Shown: positions 43,658 through 52,756, numbered from the stretch's first letter. The stretch is DNA of 64,000 bases from Ruminococcus gauvreauii (GCF_025151995.1 NZ_CP102290.1:682001-746000), one strand, 5' to 3'. Numbers and translations are program-made. The notes: generated from the letters alone by a model not told the origin.

Positions 43658-46294
43658 ATGAAGGCATATCTGGAAACGTACGACACAGTTCTGAAGGAAC
43701 AGAACTCAGACTTTAACGGCATCAGCTCACAGGAAGCGGGCCGTCGTCTGGAACAATTTGGAAAGAACCGGTTGAAAGAAGGGAAGCAGAAAACTCTGCT
43801 GCAGCGCTTTCTAAAACAACTGGCCGATCCAATGATCATCATTCTGATCGCAGCCGCCGTTGTTTCGGCTATTACAGCAGCCTACTCCGGAGAATCTTTT
43901 GCAGATGTCATCATTATCGTTGCGGTCGTTCTGATTAACGCTGTTCTCGGTGTTGTTCAGGAGAACAAAGCGGAACAGGCGATAGCAGCACTGCAGGAAA
44001 TCGCTGCCGCCACATCCAAAGTGCTCCGTGACGGACAGCAGCATACAGTCCGCAGTGAAGAACTGGTACCGGGTGACGTCATAATCCTGGAAGCCGGTGA
44101 TGCCGTGCCTGCTGATGCCCGCTTACTGGAATGTGCCAGTATGAAAGCAGAAGAAGCTCCGCTTACCGGTGAGTCTGTCCCTGTCAATAAAACTGCTGAT
44201 GTGCTGACATGCGATGACCAAAAAGACATCACCCTCGGCGACCGGAAAAATATGGTTTATATGGGCAGTACCATTGTCTACGGACGCGGACGTGCTGTCG
44301 TGACCGGTACCGGCATGAATACAGAGATGGGTAAGATTGCAGATGCCCTCGATAAGGCACAGGATGGAGAAACTCCGCTTCAGCTCAAACTGAACCAGCT
44401 CAGCAGGATCTTAAGTTTCGTCGTGATCGGCATCTGTGCTTTTATCTTTGTCCTGGATATCATCAGGAGTTATCCGGATATCAAATTTAACACGATGATC
44501 GATACCTTCATGGTAGCTGTCAGCCTTGCCGTGGCTGCGATTCCGGAAGGACTTGCGACCGTTGTCACCATTGTACTCTCCATCGGTGTCACAAAGATGT
44601 CCCGGCAAAATGCTGTCATCCGGCGTCTGACAGCTGTAGAAACACTGGGATGCACACAGATTATCTGTTCAGACAAAACCGGTACTCTCACCCAGAATAA
44701 AATGACCGTCGTAGAACACCAGGGGGATGATGAAGCCCTTCTCGCCAAAGCCATGGCACTCTGCAGTGATGCACAGCTGGATGATCAGAAGGAAGCCATC
44801 GGAGAACCCACAGAGTGTGCACTCGTCAATTATGCATACAGCCTGGACCTCAGCAAAAATGACCTGAACGCCCAGATGCCCCGTATCGGAGAGGCTCCCT
44901 TTGATTCCCTTCGCAAAATGATGAGCACTGTCCACAAGGATGCCGGCGGTTCCGTCATCCAGTTTACAAAGGGGGCACCGGATGAGGTTCTCAAACGCTG
45001 TACTCATTTATGGAAAAACGGGGATATGATACCACTCACAGATTCTGAGCGCGAGCATATCCTGCAGCAAAATAAAGATATGGCCGACAGGGCGCTCCGC
45101 GTTCTTTGCGCTGCGATGAGAATCTGGAACACGCCTCCTGCCTCTTACGACAGCCCAAATCTGGAACAGAAGCTCTGTTATATCGGCCTTACCGGCATGA
45201 TTGATCCGATCCGGCCGGAGGTGAAAGACGCGATCGCCGAGTGCCGCAGCGCAGGTATCCGTCCGATTATGATCACCGGCGACCACAGGGACACCGCTGT
45301 CGCCATTGCAAAACAGCTCGGCATCATAAAAGATTCCCGCGAAGCCGTCACCGGAGCCGAGCTGAATGATATAACAGATGAAGATTTCAGAGAGAAAATC
45401 AAAGACTACTCCGTATATGCACGTGTACAGCCGGAACACAAGGTCCGTATCGTAAATACCTGGAGGGAGCTGGGCTTCATCACGGCAATGACAGGAGACG
45501 GCGTCAACGATGCGCCTTCCATTAAGAATGCAGACATCGGCGTCGGTATGGGGATTACCGGCACAGATGTGACGAAAAACGTTGCCGATATGGTACTCGC
45601 AGATGACAACTTTGCAACAATTGTCAATGCAGTCGCGGAAGGGCGGCGGATCTACGATAATATCCGTAAATCCATTCAGTTTTTACTGTCCGCCAACCTC
45701 TCCGAGGTTATTTCGATATTTGTCGCGACTCTTCTTGGCTTCACTGTCCTTAAGCCGGTACACCTGCTGTGGGTAAACCTGATCACTGACTGTTTCCCTG
45801 CATTGGCTCTGGGCATGGAAAAAGAAGAGCACAATATCATGAATCGTCCCCCTAGAAATGCCAAAGAGGGAATCTTTGCAGGAGGTATGGGTTTTGATGT
45901 CATCGCTCAGGGAATCATCATCACGATCATCACCCTGACGGCATATTTCATCGGGCACTATGTAGAATCGGGCCGTTTTGAGATAACGACAAGTGCAGAC
46001 GGCATAACCATGGCTTTTTTGAGCCTGTCCATGGCGGAGATTTTTCACTCTTTTAATATGCGTTCCCGCCGGGAATCCATCTTCCGTTTAAAACGACAGA
46101 ATATATTTATCTGGGGTGCTATGATCCTGTCATTTCTCTGTACGACAGCTGTGATCTATATTCCGTTCCTGTCCGATGCCTTTGGATTCGAACATATCTC
46201 ACTGATGGAATACGGAATCGCCATGCTTCTGGCTTTTTCCATAATTCCGATTATCGAAATCATCAAATTGATTCAGCGTATAGCCAAAAAATAA
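43658..46294 (+). CDS. P-type cation ATPase, calcium-transporting (P2-type)
   Basis: 878 residues. Actuator TGES, phosphorylation motif DKTGTLTQNK with Asp339, hinge TGDGVNDAP, and the M4 segment IPEGLATVV that coordinates Ca2+ in SERCA/PMCA-like pumps; about ten membrane helices. Start ATG 43658 follows AGGAGGG; the upstream frame extension is unsupported. It pumps Ca2+ (or possibly Mn2+) out of the cell. The structured element lies between the XRE terminator and this gene. Confidence 0.93.
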   Translation: MKAYLETYDTVLKEQNSDFNGISSQEAGRRLEQFGKNRLKEGKQKTLLQRFLKQLADPMIIILIAAAVVSAITAAYSGESFADVIIIVAVVLINAVLGVVQENKAEQAIAALQEIAAATSKVLRDGQQHTVRSEELVPGDVIILEAGDAVPADARLLECASMKAEEAPLTGESVPVNKTADVLTCDDQKDITLGDRKNMVYMGSTIVYGRGRAVVTGTGMNTEMGKIADALDKAQDGETPLQLKLNQLSRILSFVVIGICAFIFVLDIIRSYPDIKFNTMIDTFMVAVSLAVAAIPEGLATVVTIVLSIGVTKMSRQNAVIRRLTAVETLGCTQIICSDKTGTLTQNKMTVVEHQGDDEALLAKAMALCSDAQLDDQKEAIGEPTECALVNYAYSLDLSKNDLNAQMPRIGEAPFDSLRKMMSTVHKDAGGSVIQFTKGAPDEVLKRCTHLWKNGDMIPLTDSEREHILQQNKDMADRALRVLCAAMRIWNTPPASYDSPNLEQKLCYIGLTGMIDPIRPEVKDAIAECRSAGIRPIMITGDHRDTAVAIAKQLGIIKDSREAVTGAELNDITDEDFREKIKDYSVYARVQPEHKVRIVNTWRELGFITAMTGDGVNDAPSIKNADIGVGMGITGTDVTKNVADMVLADDNFATIVNAVAEGRRIYDNIRKSIQFLLSANLSEVISIFVATLLGFTVLKPVHLLWVNLITDCFPALALGMEKEEHNIMNRPPRNAKEGIFAGGMGFDVIAQGIIITIITLTAYFIGHYVESGRFEITTSADGITMAFLSLSMAEIFHSFNMRSRRESIFRLKRQNIFIWGAMILSFLCTTAVIYIPFLSDAFGFEHISLMEYGIAMLLAFSIIPIIEIIKLIQRIAKK

Positions 46295-46322
46295 CGGGAG
46301 AAGGCACATGCCTTCTCCCGTT
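46293..46322. terminator. bidirectional rho-independent terminator
   Basis: 13-bp perfect stem (46293-46305 with 46310-46322) with T-rich tails on both strands, between the converging ATPase and helicase genes; it overlaps the ATPase stop codon. Confidence 0.9.
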
Positions 46323-46331
46323 ATTTTAAGC

Positions 46332-47474
46332 TCACGCTGTTTCCTGATGACCGACCGGAAGCTTTCCCGCCCGGATCTTTGTTTTACAATAGCGTTGGAT
46401 TTCTTTTAATTTATACATATCCCTTCCTGATACAAAGGAAAAAGATCGTCCCACACGGCCGGCTCTCCCGGTTCGTCCAATGCGGTGAACATAGTATTCG
46501 TCGTCCTGCGGAAGATCATAGTTGAATACGGCCTCCACTTTTTCAACATCAATTCCGCGTGCAGCAACATCAGTAGCCACAAGTATATCCGCCTTGCCGG
46601 TTCTGAAGCCTTTCATTACCCGGTTCCGCTGTGCCTGCTTCATATCGCCGTGCAGTCCCTGCGCTTCATATCCCTGTTTTCTGAGAGAATCCGTCAGTGT
46701 ATCCACCTGACGTTTGGTATTGCAGAATACGATCGACAGCTTTGGCGTATAGAAATCCAGAAGGCTTGTCAGTGCTTCTTCTCTTCTCTTTGGCTTCACC
46801 TCGTAGTAAAGCTGTTCGATGTTTGCAACCGTCAGCTCTTTTCTCACTACTTTTATGATCTTTGCATCGTGCTGGTACCTTTTTGTAATATCCAGAATCG
46901 GCTTCGGCATGGTCGCAGAAAACAACACCGTCTGCCGTTCCTCCGGCGCTCCGCCAAGGATTGTCTCGATATCCTCGCGGAAGCCCATATTTAACATTTC
47001 ATCCGCCTCGTCCAGTACTGCCATACGAATGGCATCCAACTTAAGAGTCCTCCTGCGCATATGATCCATCACACGTCCCGGGGTACCCACAACGATCTGA
47101 GCGCCGCCTTTTAACGCGCGAATCTGTTTGATAATCTCCTCTCCGCCGAATATCGGAACGATCTTTATCCCGCTCATGTATTTTGCCAGGTTTCTCAGTT
47201 CACCTGTCACCTGGATCGCCAGCTCTCTTGTCGGGCACAGAATAATCCCCTGCGTTTTTCTGACACGTATATCGATTTTTTCCAGCATTGGAATACCGTA
47301 GGCAGCTGTCTTACCAGTACCTGTCTGCGCCTGACCTACTATATCACTGTTTTTCATAATCTCCGGAATCGCTTTTTCCTGAATAGGAGAAGCCTCCTGA
47401 AATCCCATGTTTTTTACCGCTTTAACAATAGCAGGAGATAAATCCATCTCCTCAAATTTTAATGTGTTGTTCAA
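46332..47474 (-). CDS. DEAD-box RNA helicase
   Basis: 380 residues with the full set of core motifs: Q-motif, AQTGTGKT, PTRELA, TPGR, LDEADE, SAT, and RGID...HRIGRTGR. It lacks the long C-terminal RNA-binding tail of CshA/CsdA, so it is a minimal core enzyme. The start is TTG at 47474, supported by AGGAAG seven bases upstream; the next in-frame ATG lies nine codons further. A CTGCGT/ACGCAG hairpin precedes the ribosome binding site. Likely acts in ribosome assembly or cold adaptation. Confidence 0.92.
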   Translation of the reverse strand: MNNTLKFEEMDLSPAIVKAVKNMGFQEASPIQEKAIPEIMKNSDIVGQAQTGTGKTAAYGIPMLEKIDIRVRKTQGIILCPTRELAIQVTGELRNLAKYMSGIKIVPIFGGEEIIKQIRALKGGAQIVVGTPGRVMDHMRRRTLKLDAIRMAVLDEADEMLNMGFREDIETILGGAPEERQTVLFSATMPKPILDITKRYQHDAKIIKVVRKELTVANIEQLYYEVKPKRREEALTSLLDFYTPKLSIVFCNTKRQVDTLTDSLRKQGYEAQGLHGDMKQAQRNRVMKGFRTGKADILVATDVAARGIDVEKVEAVFNYDLPQDDEYYVHRIGRTGRAGRVGRSFSFVSGRDMYKLKEIQRYCKTKIRAGKLPVGHQETA

Positions 47475-47543
47475 AAATTTACTTCCTCATACTTTCTTTT
47501 TTTAAAGACTGCGTTTTGACGCAGCCTCCGGTCAATCAAAAAT

Positions 47544-47570
47544 ACTCTTTGCCTGACTGACAGGCAAAGA
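47544..47570 (-). terminator. rho-independent terminator after the MGMT gene
   Basis: 11-bp perfect stem CTCTTTGCCTG/CAGGCAAAGAG, then TATTTTT on the minus strand; it separates the MGMT gene from the helicase leader. Confidence 0.9.
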
Positions 47571-47627
47571 GCACCTACAAAGTTTCTATCCTTTATCATA
47601 ACAGACTGAAACGTTAAAGTCAAATGA

Positions 47628-47945
47628 TTAAAATACTGTTTTTTTCCAACAGTATTTGTCCATCTGAACCTTGCCGTCTGCAAATTCAACTCCCTCGGCT
47701 TCCAGCAGTTCAATCTGCCGGTTGACTCCTCCGAATACAAAAGACGAAGATACTCTCCCCTCTCTGTCTACGACACGGTAACAGGGAATATGATCGGGAT
47801 CAGGATTTGCATGAAGCGCATAACCGACGACTCGTGCCCACCTCCTGTTGCCCGCAAGCATCGCTACCTGTCCGTACGTTGCCACATGTCCGTAAGGAAT
47901 CTGTTTTACAACTTCGTATATCTTTGCAAATGTACTGCCTCCCAT
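47628..47945 (-). CDS. MGMT/Ogt-like alkylguanine alkyltransferase C-domain protein
   Basis: 105 residues corresponding to the DNA-binding and active-site domain of O6-methylguanine methyltransferase, without the N-terminal domain. The active-site stretch reads PCYRVV rather than PCHRVV: the reactive Cys is present, but the usual His is Tyr. It may repair alkyl lesions or act as an alkyltransferase-like damage sensor. It follows the MBL-fold gene after 15 bp. Confidence 0.88.
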   Translation of the reverse strand: MGGSTFAKIYEVVKQIPYGHVATYGQVAMLAGNRRWARVVGYALHANPDPDHIPCYRVVDREGRVSSSFVFGGVNRQIELLEAEGVEFADGKVQMDKYCWKKTVF

Positions 47946-47960
47946 GATATCCTCCGTTTC

Positions 47961-48800
47961 TTAAAATATCACCTGTGTCCCCGTTGAAAAATAAACGATT
48001 CTGTTCCCCAGCTCCTGCTTCAGTATATCAAACGCCGGCATCCCTGTACAGTGTCCCGTATAAATCATAAAATCTCCCAGCTGCCTCAGCCGTTCTGCCA
48101 GCGAAGCGATGTCTTCTCTGGTCCCCGCCATCGTATCGGCTCCATCACTCCCCATCAGATGAAAGCCTCCGATCACCGCCGCAATCCGCTCTCCCGGAAA
48201 TGCACGCTGCGCTTCCTCTATCACGACATCCACTCCTGCATGGCAGCAGCTGTTCAATACAACCAGGCCGTTTTTCGTCTCAAACACAAGGCTTTGTTCA
48301 TGCTTCAGATTATCCACTTTAATCGTGCCGGCCACCTTATGATACATATGTGCCTTTTCGGCTCTCACACTGATTCCCGGCGTATGATGCGCAAGCAGAT
48401 GAATCCCTTTTCCACAGTTCAGATTGCCGTCCACAAAGACAAAGCGTTCTCTGTGCGCTTCCAGGAGTCCTTCCGGAATCCCAATATATTTTTCACCGGA
48501 GTCCGTAATCTTATAATATCGGCCGCGTCCTGCATCTGTCTGAAGATAAACACTGGCTTTTTTATTCACCTCAAAAAACACTCCGAATCCGCCGGAATGA
48601 TCATAATGGACATGTGACAAAAAAGCAGTATCAACTTCGGCGATCTCAATCCCCAGTTTTCTCGCATTCTCCAGAAACAGTCCGGTGCTGCCTGTATCCA
48701 GCAGGTATTTTTTTCCCTGATATTCAATATAAACGGACAGTCCATGTTCTCCGCAGAGATCGCCGGATGAACGGTTTTCTGTAAGCGCTGTAACTTTCAT
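47961..48800 (-). CDS. metallo-beta-lactamase-fold hydrolase
   Basis: 279 residues, MBL fold with HxHxDH (SHVHYDHSGG) and additional metal-binding His residues (CCHAG, GGFHLMG and TGHCTG), matching the subgroup related to the beta-ribofuranosylaminobenzene phosphate synthase-like proteins. Substrate is unknown. Cotranscription with the MGMT gene is probable. Confidence 0.85.
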   Translation of the reverse strand: MKVTALTENRSSGDLCGEHGLSVYIEYQGKKYLLDTGSTGLFLENARKLGIEIAEVDTAFLSHVHYDHSGGFGVFFEVNKKASVYLQTDAGRGRYYKITDSGEKYIGIPEGLLEAHRERFVFVDGNLNCGKGIHLLAHHTPGISVRAEKAHMYHKVAGTIKVDNLKHEQSLVFETKNGLVVLNSCCHAGVDVVIEEAQRAFPGERIAAVIGGFHLMGSDGADTMAGTREDIASLAERLRQLGDFMIYTGHCTGMPAFDILKQELGNRIVYFSTGTQVIF

Positions 48801-48835
48801 AAGAATTTCCTCCCATTTTCACTATTCCACACGAC

Positions 48836-49717
48836 TCACGGCGCATGCGTTTCAGCCGATCTTCGATAACCACGCCTGTTATAAAAAAACATCATGACCG
48901 CCATACTGCATATCGTCACATACCCCAGCCAGCTGAGCATGTCCGGAAGCTGTCCGAAGATTGCGAACCCCAGAATGGCCGAAAATATAATCTGTGAATA
49001 ATCATAGATTGAAATCTCCTTTGCCGGAGCGTAACAGTAGGCTGCCGTTATGGAGAACTGCCCGCCCGCGGCACTGAGTCCTGCAAGAAGCAGGATGCCG
49101 AACTGCTGCCATGTCATTGGATGATAGTCAAAGATCAGGAACGGCAGTGTGACAAGACAGGAAAACCCGGAAAATATACACACGATTCTCGGTCCCTCCT
49201 CACCGCGCTCCCCCAGAAGACGAACCATTGTATAGGCTGCCCCTGCCCCGATTCCTCCCAGCAGTCCGATCAGTGAGGGAATCAGATCCATATTGAGCAG
49301 GGTTGGCCTGATGATAAACAGACTGCCGATAAATGCCCCCGCCACTGCGAGTGCCTGCACCGGAGTTACTTTTTCTTTCAGGATGAGATAACTGAATATA
49401 ATCGCAAAAAACGGCGACATTTTATTCAGCATGGATGCATCTGCAAGTACCAGATGATCCACTGCGTAGAAATTGCACAGGATACCAAGCGTACCGAATA
49501 CTGACCGAAGTAGCAGATACCTGAAATTTCCCGCTCCGCATCTGACAGAGATCTGCCGCCGCATCATAATAGCAGCCGCAAACAGAAACGCGACGAAGTT
49601 CCTGAAGAAACTCTTCTGTACAGAAGGAAGTTCTCCCGCCAGACGCACAAATACATTCATCAGTGCAAAACAAAATGCTGAAATTATGATATAGATAATC
49701 CCTTTGTACTGTTTCAC
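48836..49717 (-). CDS. EamA/DMT-family transporter
   Basis: 293 residues, ten hydrophobic helices in two EamA repeats. Start GTG at 49717 with AAGGTG nearby. Upstream of the MBL-fold gene; substrate unknown. It is distinct in sequence from the EamA protein at 13798. Confidence 0.88.
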   Translation of the reverse strand: MKQYKGIIYIIISAFCFALMNVFVRLAGELPSVQKSFFRNFVAFLFAAAIMMRRQISVRCGAGNFRYLLLRSVFGTLGILCNFYAVDHLVLADASMLNKMSPFFAIIFSYLILKEKVTPVQALAVAGAFIGSLFIIRPTLLNMDLIPSLIGLLGGIGAGAAYTMVRLLGERGEEGPRIVCIFSGFSCLVTLPFLIFDYHPMTWQQFGILLLAGLSAAGGQFSITAAYCYAPAKEISIYDYSQIIFSAILGFAIFGQLPDMLSWLGYVTICSMAVMMFFYNRRGYRRSAETHAP

Positions 49718-49845
49718 TCACCTTCACTCTTTCTGTGTTTTTCCAAAAAATTATACGTTCCCGTTTATTATACCCAATTCTTTCGCCATTTACAATGCAG
49801 GCACCCGTTCCTATTTTCTTCTGCAGCATCCGACGGCTGAACCGT

Positions 49846-50526
49846 TTAATTGCCGGTCGGCATATATGGACGCAGTACGCCTGCGACATTGCTGATCGGC
49901 ATCGTCTGAAGCCATACATGACCCGGTCCCGTCACTACTGTATTGAACAGACCCTCTCCTCCAAACAACATATTCTTCACTCCCGGCACCGTCCGGATCT
50001 CCATCCTGCAGCTCGCCGACATCGCTGCGAGGTGCCCGGTATCGATCACAATCTCCTGCCCATCTTTTAATTCATACTCCACCACATGTCCGTCGAATTC
50101 CGTAAATACAGTCCCGGTCCCGCTGAGCTTCTGCAGGATAAACCCCTCCCCTCCAAAAAAGCCGGAACTAAGTTTTTTCTGAAAATGCACAGAAAGCTCC
50201 ACCGTATGTTCCGAGGCCAAAAACGCCGATTTCTGAACGATCATCTCGTGACCGGGTGTGATATCAAATGCCTTGATCGATCCCGGAAAGCAGGATGCGA
50301 ACGAGATCATCCCCGGTCCTCCCTTCGCCGTATAACGGTTCTGAAAAAAGGTGTCTCCCGAGAACATTCTTCCAAAAGCCTTTCCAAGTCCTCCGTTTGT
50401 TGATGTTTCCATAGCCATATTCGGTGACATCCAGGCCATCCCGCCGCCCTCAGTGATCATCGTCTCCCCTTCCTCAAGCTGGCAGATAACAACCGGAAGT
50501 GTTTCACCTTTAATTTCATATCTCAT
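49846..50526 (-). CDS. AIM24/TIGR00266-family protein
   Basis: 226 residues of the AIM24 beta-rich fold (GGMAWMSPNMAMET, Gly-rich repeats). The function is not known beyond the family; such proteins are widespread in Firmicutes. ATG 50526 follows AAAGGGG; the upstream ATG is less supported. Confidence 0.88.
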   Translation of the reverse strand: MRYEIKGETLPVVICQLEEGETMITEGGGMAWMSPNMAMETSTNGGLGKAFGRMFSGDTFFQNRYTAKGGPGMISFASCFPGSIKAFDITPGHEMIVQKSAFLASEHTVELSVHFQKKLSSGFFGGEGFILQKLSGTGTVFTEFDGHVVEYELKDGQEIVIDTGHLAAMSASCRMEIRTVPGVKNMLFGGEGLFNTVVTGPGHVWLQTMPISNVAGVLRPYMPTGN

Positions 50527-50594
50527 ACGTCTACCCCTTTCTGTTTCCAATCATCGTGAATCTTCTCCAGTATATCATATTCAGCCGAAAAAAA

Positions 50595-50620
50595 AAGCCG
50601 GCCAGAATAATCTGACCGGC
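50595..50620 (-). terminator. rho-independent terminator of hsp20
   Basis: Stem AGCCGG-CAGA/TCTG-CCGGCT with an ATAA loop and a following T9 on the minus strand. Confidence 0.85.
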
Positions 50621-50631
50621 TGTATCTATGA

Positions 50632-51087
50632 TTAACCCTCGATCGGGATATATTTCGGCTCTTCCACAGCCTTTTTATCTTTCTTCGGAATGCCGAGATA
50701 CAGAATCCCATCTTTGAAAGATGCTTTGATATCTTCCTGCGTTACCTCCTCTCCTACGTAAAACGTTCTGGAACACTGACCTGTGTAACGTTCCCTGCGG
50801 ATATACTTTGTCTTCTCATCTGTTTGTTCCTGCTCGGAGTTCCTGGTTGCTGTTATGGTAAGGTAACCGTCTTTTAATTCCGCCTTCACATCCTCTTTGG
50901 TGTAACCCGGCAGATCAATCGCCACCTCATATCCGTTCTCCGCTTCTTTCACATCTGTTTTCATAAATGCCGGAACTCCTGCAGACTTCTCCGCGGAAGC
51001 GGACGGTTTGGATACATAGCGCATTCCATACGGGAATCGGAACATCTCATCAAATAAACTTTCTCCAAAAATACTGGGCATCAACAT
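50632..51087 (-). CDS. small heat shock protein, Hsp20/alpha-crystallin
   Basis: 151 residues with the alpha-crystallin core (about 35-135, VAIDLPGYTKEDVKAELKDGYLTI, and the C-terminal ILYLGIPKK segment). ATP-independent holdase chaperone. Start ATG 51087 follows GGAGG. CIRCE and a consensus promoter lie upstream, so it is controlled by HrcA. Confidence 0.95.
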   Translation of the reverse strand: MLMPSIFGESLFDEMFRFPYGMRYVSKPSASAEKSAGVPAFMKTDVKEAENGYEVAIDLPGYTKEDVKAELKDGYLTITATRNSEQEQTDEKTKYIRRERYTGQCSRTFYVGEEVTQEDIKASFKDGILYLGIPKKDKKAVEEPKYIPIEG

Positions 51088-51143
51088 AATCTATTCCTCC
51101 ATTTCATAACTTGTGTTTGGTTTGTTTTATTTGTTCTACATGT

Positions 51144-51186
51144 AATATATCACTTGTTGTTAGCACTGTCAAGAGGTGAGTGCTAA
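51144..51186 (-). promoter_or_regulatory. CIRCE operator and promoter of hsp20
   Basis: TTAGCACTG-N9-GAGTGCTAA at 51160-51186 matches CIRCE (consensus TTAGCACTC-N9-GAGTGCTAA) with one mismatch. It overlaps the -35 TTGACA (51167-51172); the -10 TATATT is at 51144-51149 after a 17-bp spacer. Confidence 0.92.
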
Positions 51187-51247
51187 TTATTTGTGAAAAA
51201 TCTGTGAAAAAAGAACCACTGCCGCAATGACAATGGTCCTCCTGATT

Positions 51248-51550
51248 TCATTCATATTTAACAATACTCTCTGCCTTTTGCATCTCATTTTTTACCCTGG
51301 CCTCATCCACATGATTGTATATATTCATTGTAATGCCTATATCGGCATGTCCCATAATGTATTGTAGAATCTTTGGATCCAGTCCGCACTCCGCCATTCT
51401 GGTGCATCCTGTGTGCCTTAAAATATGGGCTGATATATGAGGTATTAGCACCGGCGCTCTGTCTTCCTTTTCTGCAAGCATGCTCTCCTGCTTATTATTT
51501 GCCGTGCTTACTTTCCCAAGTAGCAGATTCAGCTTTTTATGTTCAAACAA
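51248..51550 (-). pseudogene. C-terminal fragment of a phage/ICE tyrosine recombinase
   Basis: About 100 residues holding the catalytic tail of a tyrosine integrase: HILRHTGCTRMAE (His and Arg), MGH, and the nucleophile Tyr in NIYNHV. The N-terminal three quarters are missing; the frame starts with TTG at a deletion scar. It marks a lost mobile element. Confidence 0.85.
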
Positions 51551-51584
51551 TGCCTGCTGCCTTCATAACATCACTTTTTGTCAT
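51543..51584 (-). pseudogene. 13-codon start of another gene cut by the same deletion
   Basis: AAGGAGG followed nine bases later by ATG opens MTKSDVMKAAGIV and then a stop at the integrase junction. The good ribosome binding site and abrupt end suggest the 5' end of a mobile-element gene fused out of frame to the integrase tail. Confidence 0.5.
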
Positions 51585-51661
51585 TACTGTTTTCCTCCTT
51601 GTGTTTATTAGAATCATTACATTGGTTTTACCCGTCGTTTTCACCTTCTAAATAGTATGAA

Positions 51662-51892
51662 CTACACGCTCTCTTTCCATAATCCCATAGCCACATGAAA
51701 TCCAGCCAAAAAACTTTTGCGCACCAACAGGCTGCAATGTTCTTCCAGCAGTCGTATAATCACTCTCTGCTGCGCCGCCGGCACCGTAACTGAAATCACC
51801 CGGTCTATCTTCCTCCAGCTGCTTTTTACCTTTGGCGGATCTGCACTGATGTTAATCCAGTGTGTGTAGATTACTTTTAGTTGTTTTGTCAT
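51662..51892 (-). CDS. small mobile-element protein of unknown function
   Basis: 76 residues, ATG 51892 with AAAGGAG eight bases before it, and a possible promoter (TTGTAA-16/17-TATAGT). The C-terminal FLAGFHVAMGLWKE resembles the ending of small ICE/phage proteins of the DUF6809 kind. No function can be given. Confidence 0.55.
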   Translation of the reverse strand: MTKQLKVIYTHWINISADPPKVKSSWRKIDRVISVTVPAAQQRVIIRLLEEHCSLLVRKSFLAGFHVAMGLWKESV

Positions 51893-51963
51893 GGGGTCGT
51901 CTCCTTTCTTTTTTATTACTGTATACTATATGTGAGTTTTTACAATGCCAGCCCGGCGACATC

Positions 51964-52134
51964 ATGGAATATGTAAAACCGCCAACCGAAGATGATGACG
52001 ACCTCCCAAGATTCATGCGTGAGGATCGCAACCAGACACCAGATCCACAAAAAGAAACTGACCCTCTCCCCAAAGAAATTGATTATGATGAATTACCCTT
52101 ATTTATGCAGAAACACTTTAAGAAAAATCCTTGA
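51964..52134 (+). pseudogene. acidic 56-residue frame, probable gene fragment
   Basis: Very acidic tail (TEDDDDLPRF, then PKEIDYDELPLF) without a ribosome binding site. It looks like the C-terminus of a longer protein whose 5' part was lost. Its stop codon overlaps the antitoxin-RNA promoter. Confidence 0.4.
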
Positions 52135-52270
52135 ATTAAAACCTCAGACATGTTATATTGAGAATAGAAAAGGGGAAACCAGAAGCGGCCTACCCTCAAA
52201 TAGTTAGTTTAATGTTTTACCTATTAGTCGTCACTATTCGCAGTAGTGGCGGCTATTTCTTTCCCTTGAA
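52131..52270 (+). ncRNA. antisense antitoxin RNA of a type I toxin-antitoxin module (RatA-like)
   Basis: A plus-strand promoter TTGAAT (52131-52136), 17-bp spacer, TATATT (52154-52159) opens a transcript from about 52166 towards the toxin gene on the other strand. A GTCACTA-N7-TAGTGGC hairpin (about 52231-52251) would end it, so it overlaps the 3' end of the toxin mRNA. The topology is that of TxpA/RatA. Exact ends are inferred. Confidence 0.7.
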
Positions 52271-52342
52271 GATCTTATAGCAAAGACCGACAAGAGCGAC
52301 AATGAAGATACAAAGCTGGAAAAAATCCGCATATGTAATCAT
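52253..52342 (-). CDS. type I toxin, putative holin-like membrane peptide
   Basis: 29 residues, beginning MITYADFFQLCIFIVALVG and ending in a Lys-rich tail FKGKK; one membrane helix. Peptides of this form belong to the Hol_Tox/type I toxins of Firmicutes. AAAGGAGGG sits eight bases before the ATG. It is too short for usual gene callers. Translation is expected to be blocked by the overlapping antisense RNA and by 5'-3' pairing of the mRNA. Confidence 0.85.
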   Translation of the reverse strand: MITYADFFQLCIFIVALVGLCYKIFKGKK

Positions 52343-52368
52343 TGGCAACACCCTCCTTTCTTTCGTCT

Positions 52369-52457
52369 GGAGGGGTAGCCCCTCCGATAAAAGAGGGTAA
52401 GCCGCCCGGCTCTGGTTTCCCTATGTGAATTGTACCATATGCAAAATCATAATTCAA
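52369..52457 (-). promoter_or_regulatory. toxin promoter and structured 5' leader
   Basis: Minus-strand TTGAAT (52452-52457), 17-bp spacer, TACAAT (52429-52434). The leader holds a 7-bp hairpin GGAGGGG-CTA-CCCCTCC (52369-52385) near the ribosome binding site. Its first bases (GGGAAACCAGA...TACCCTC) are complementary to the mRNA 3' region at 52174-52197, as in other type I toxin mRNAs that hide the ribosome binding site. Confidence 0.75.
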
Positions 52458-52543
52458 CAATACATTCTATAACCTGCACATTGCATAAGGACAAAAAAAT
52501 CCAACCACCGAATGTGATGGTTGGTAAAAACAAATTATATTTC

Positions 52544-52756
52544 CTACTCTAAAATTTCTTTTATATTATCACTTAGACCTAACACAGGCGGTAACAATTC
52601 TGATGGTTCTGGAACAGAATCTTTACTCCCATTGTATTTGTATCTTCCTTCAACATAAGAAAGTGAATATTTGTCCAGCAGAAATGCCTCTCGTGTGAAA
52701 GCATACCCTTCTTTCTCTTCACCCACAGCCTCATAAACGAGATCATACCTCAGCAA
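52544..52756 (-). pseudogene. 70-residue frame, probable gene fragment
   Basis: No ribosome binding site and a TTG start; it reads like the C-terminus of a larger soluble protein (YEAVGEEKEGYAFTREAFLL). Probably left over from the mobile element. A terminator hairpin lies about 90 bp upstream, so transcription here is doubtful. Confidence 0.4.

Noticed and set aside
52174..52423. The inverted arms around the toxin as transposon ends
   Set aside because: They are better explained as the pairing 5' and 3' ends of the toxin mRNA; there is no transposase or target-site duplication.
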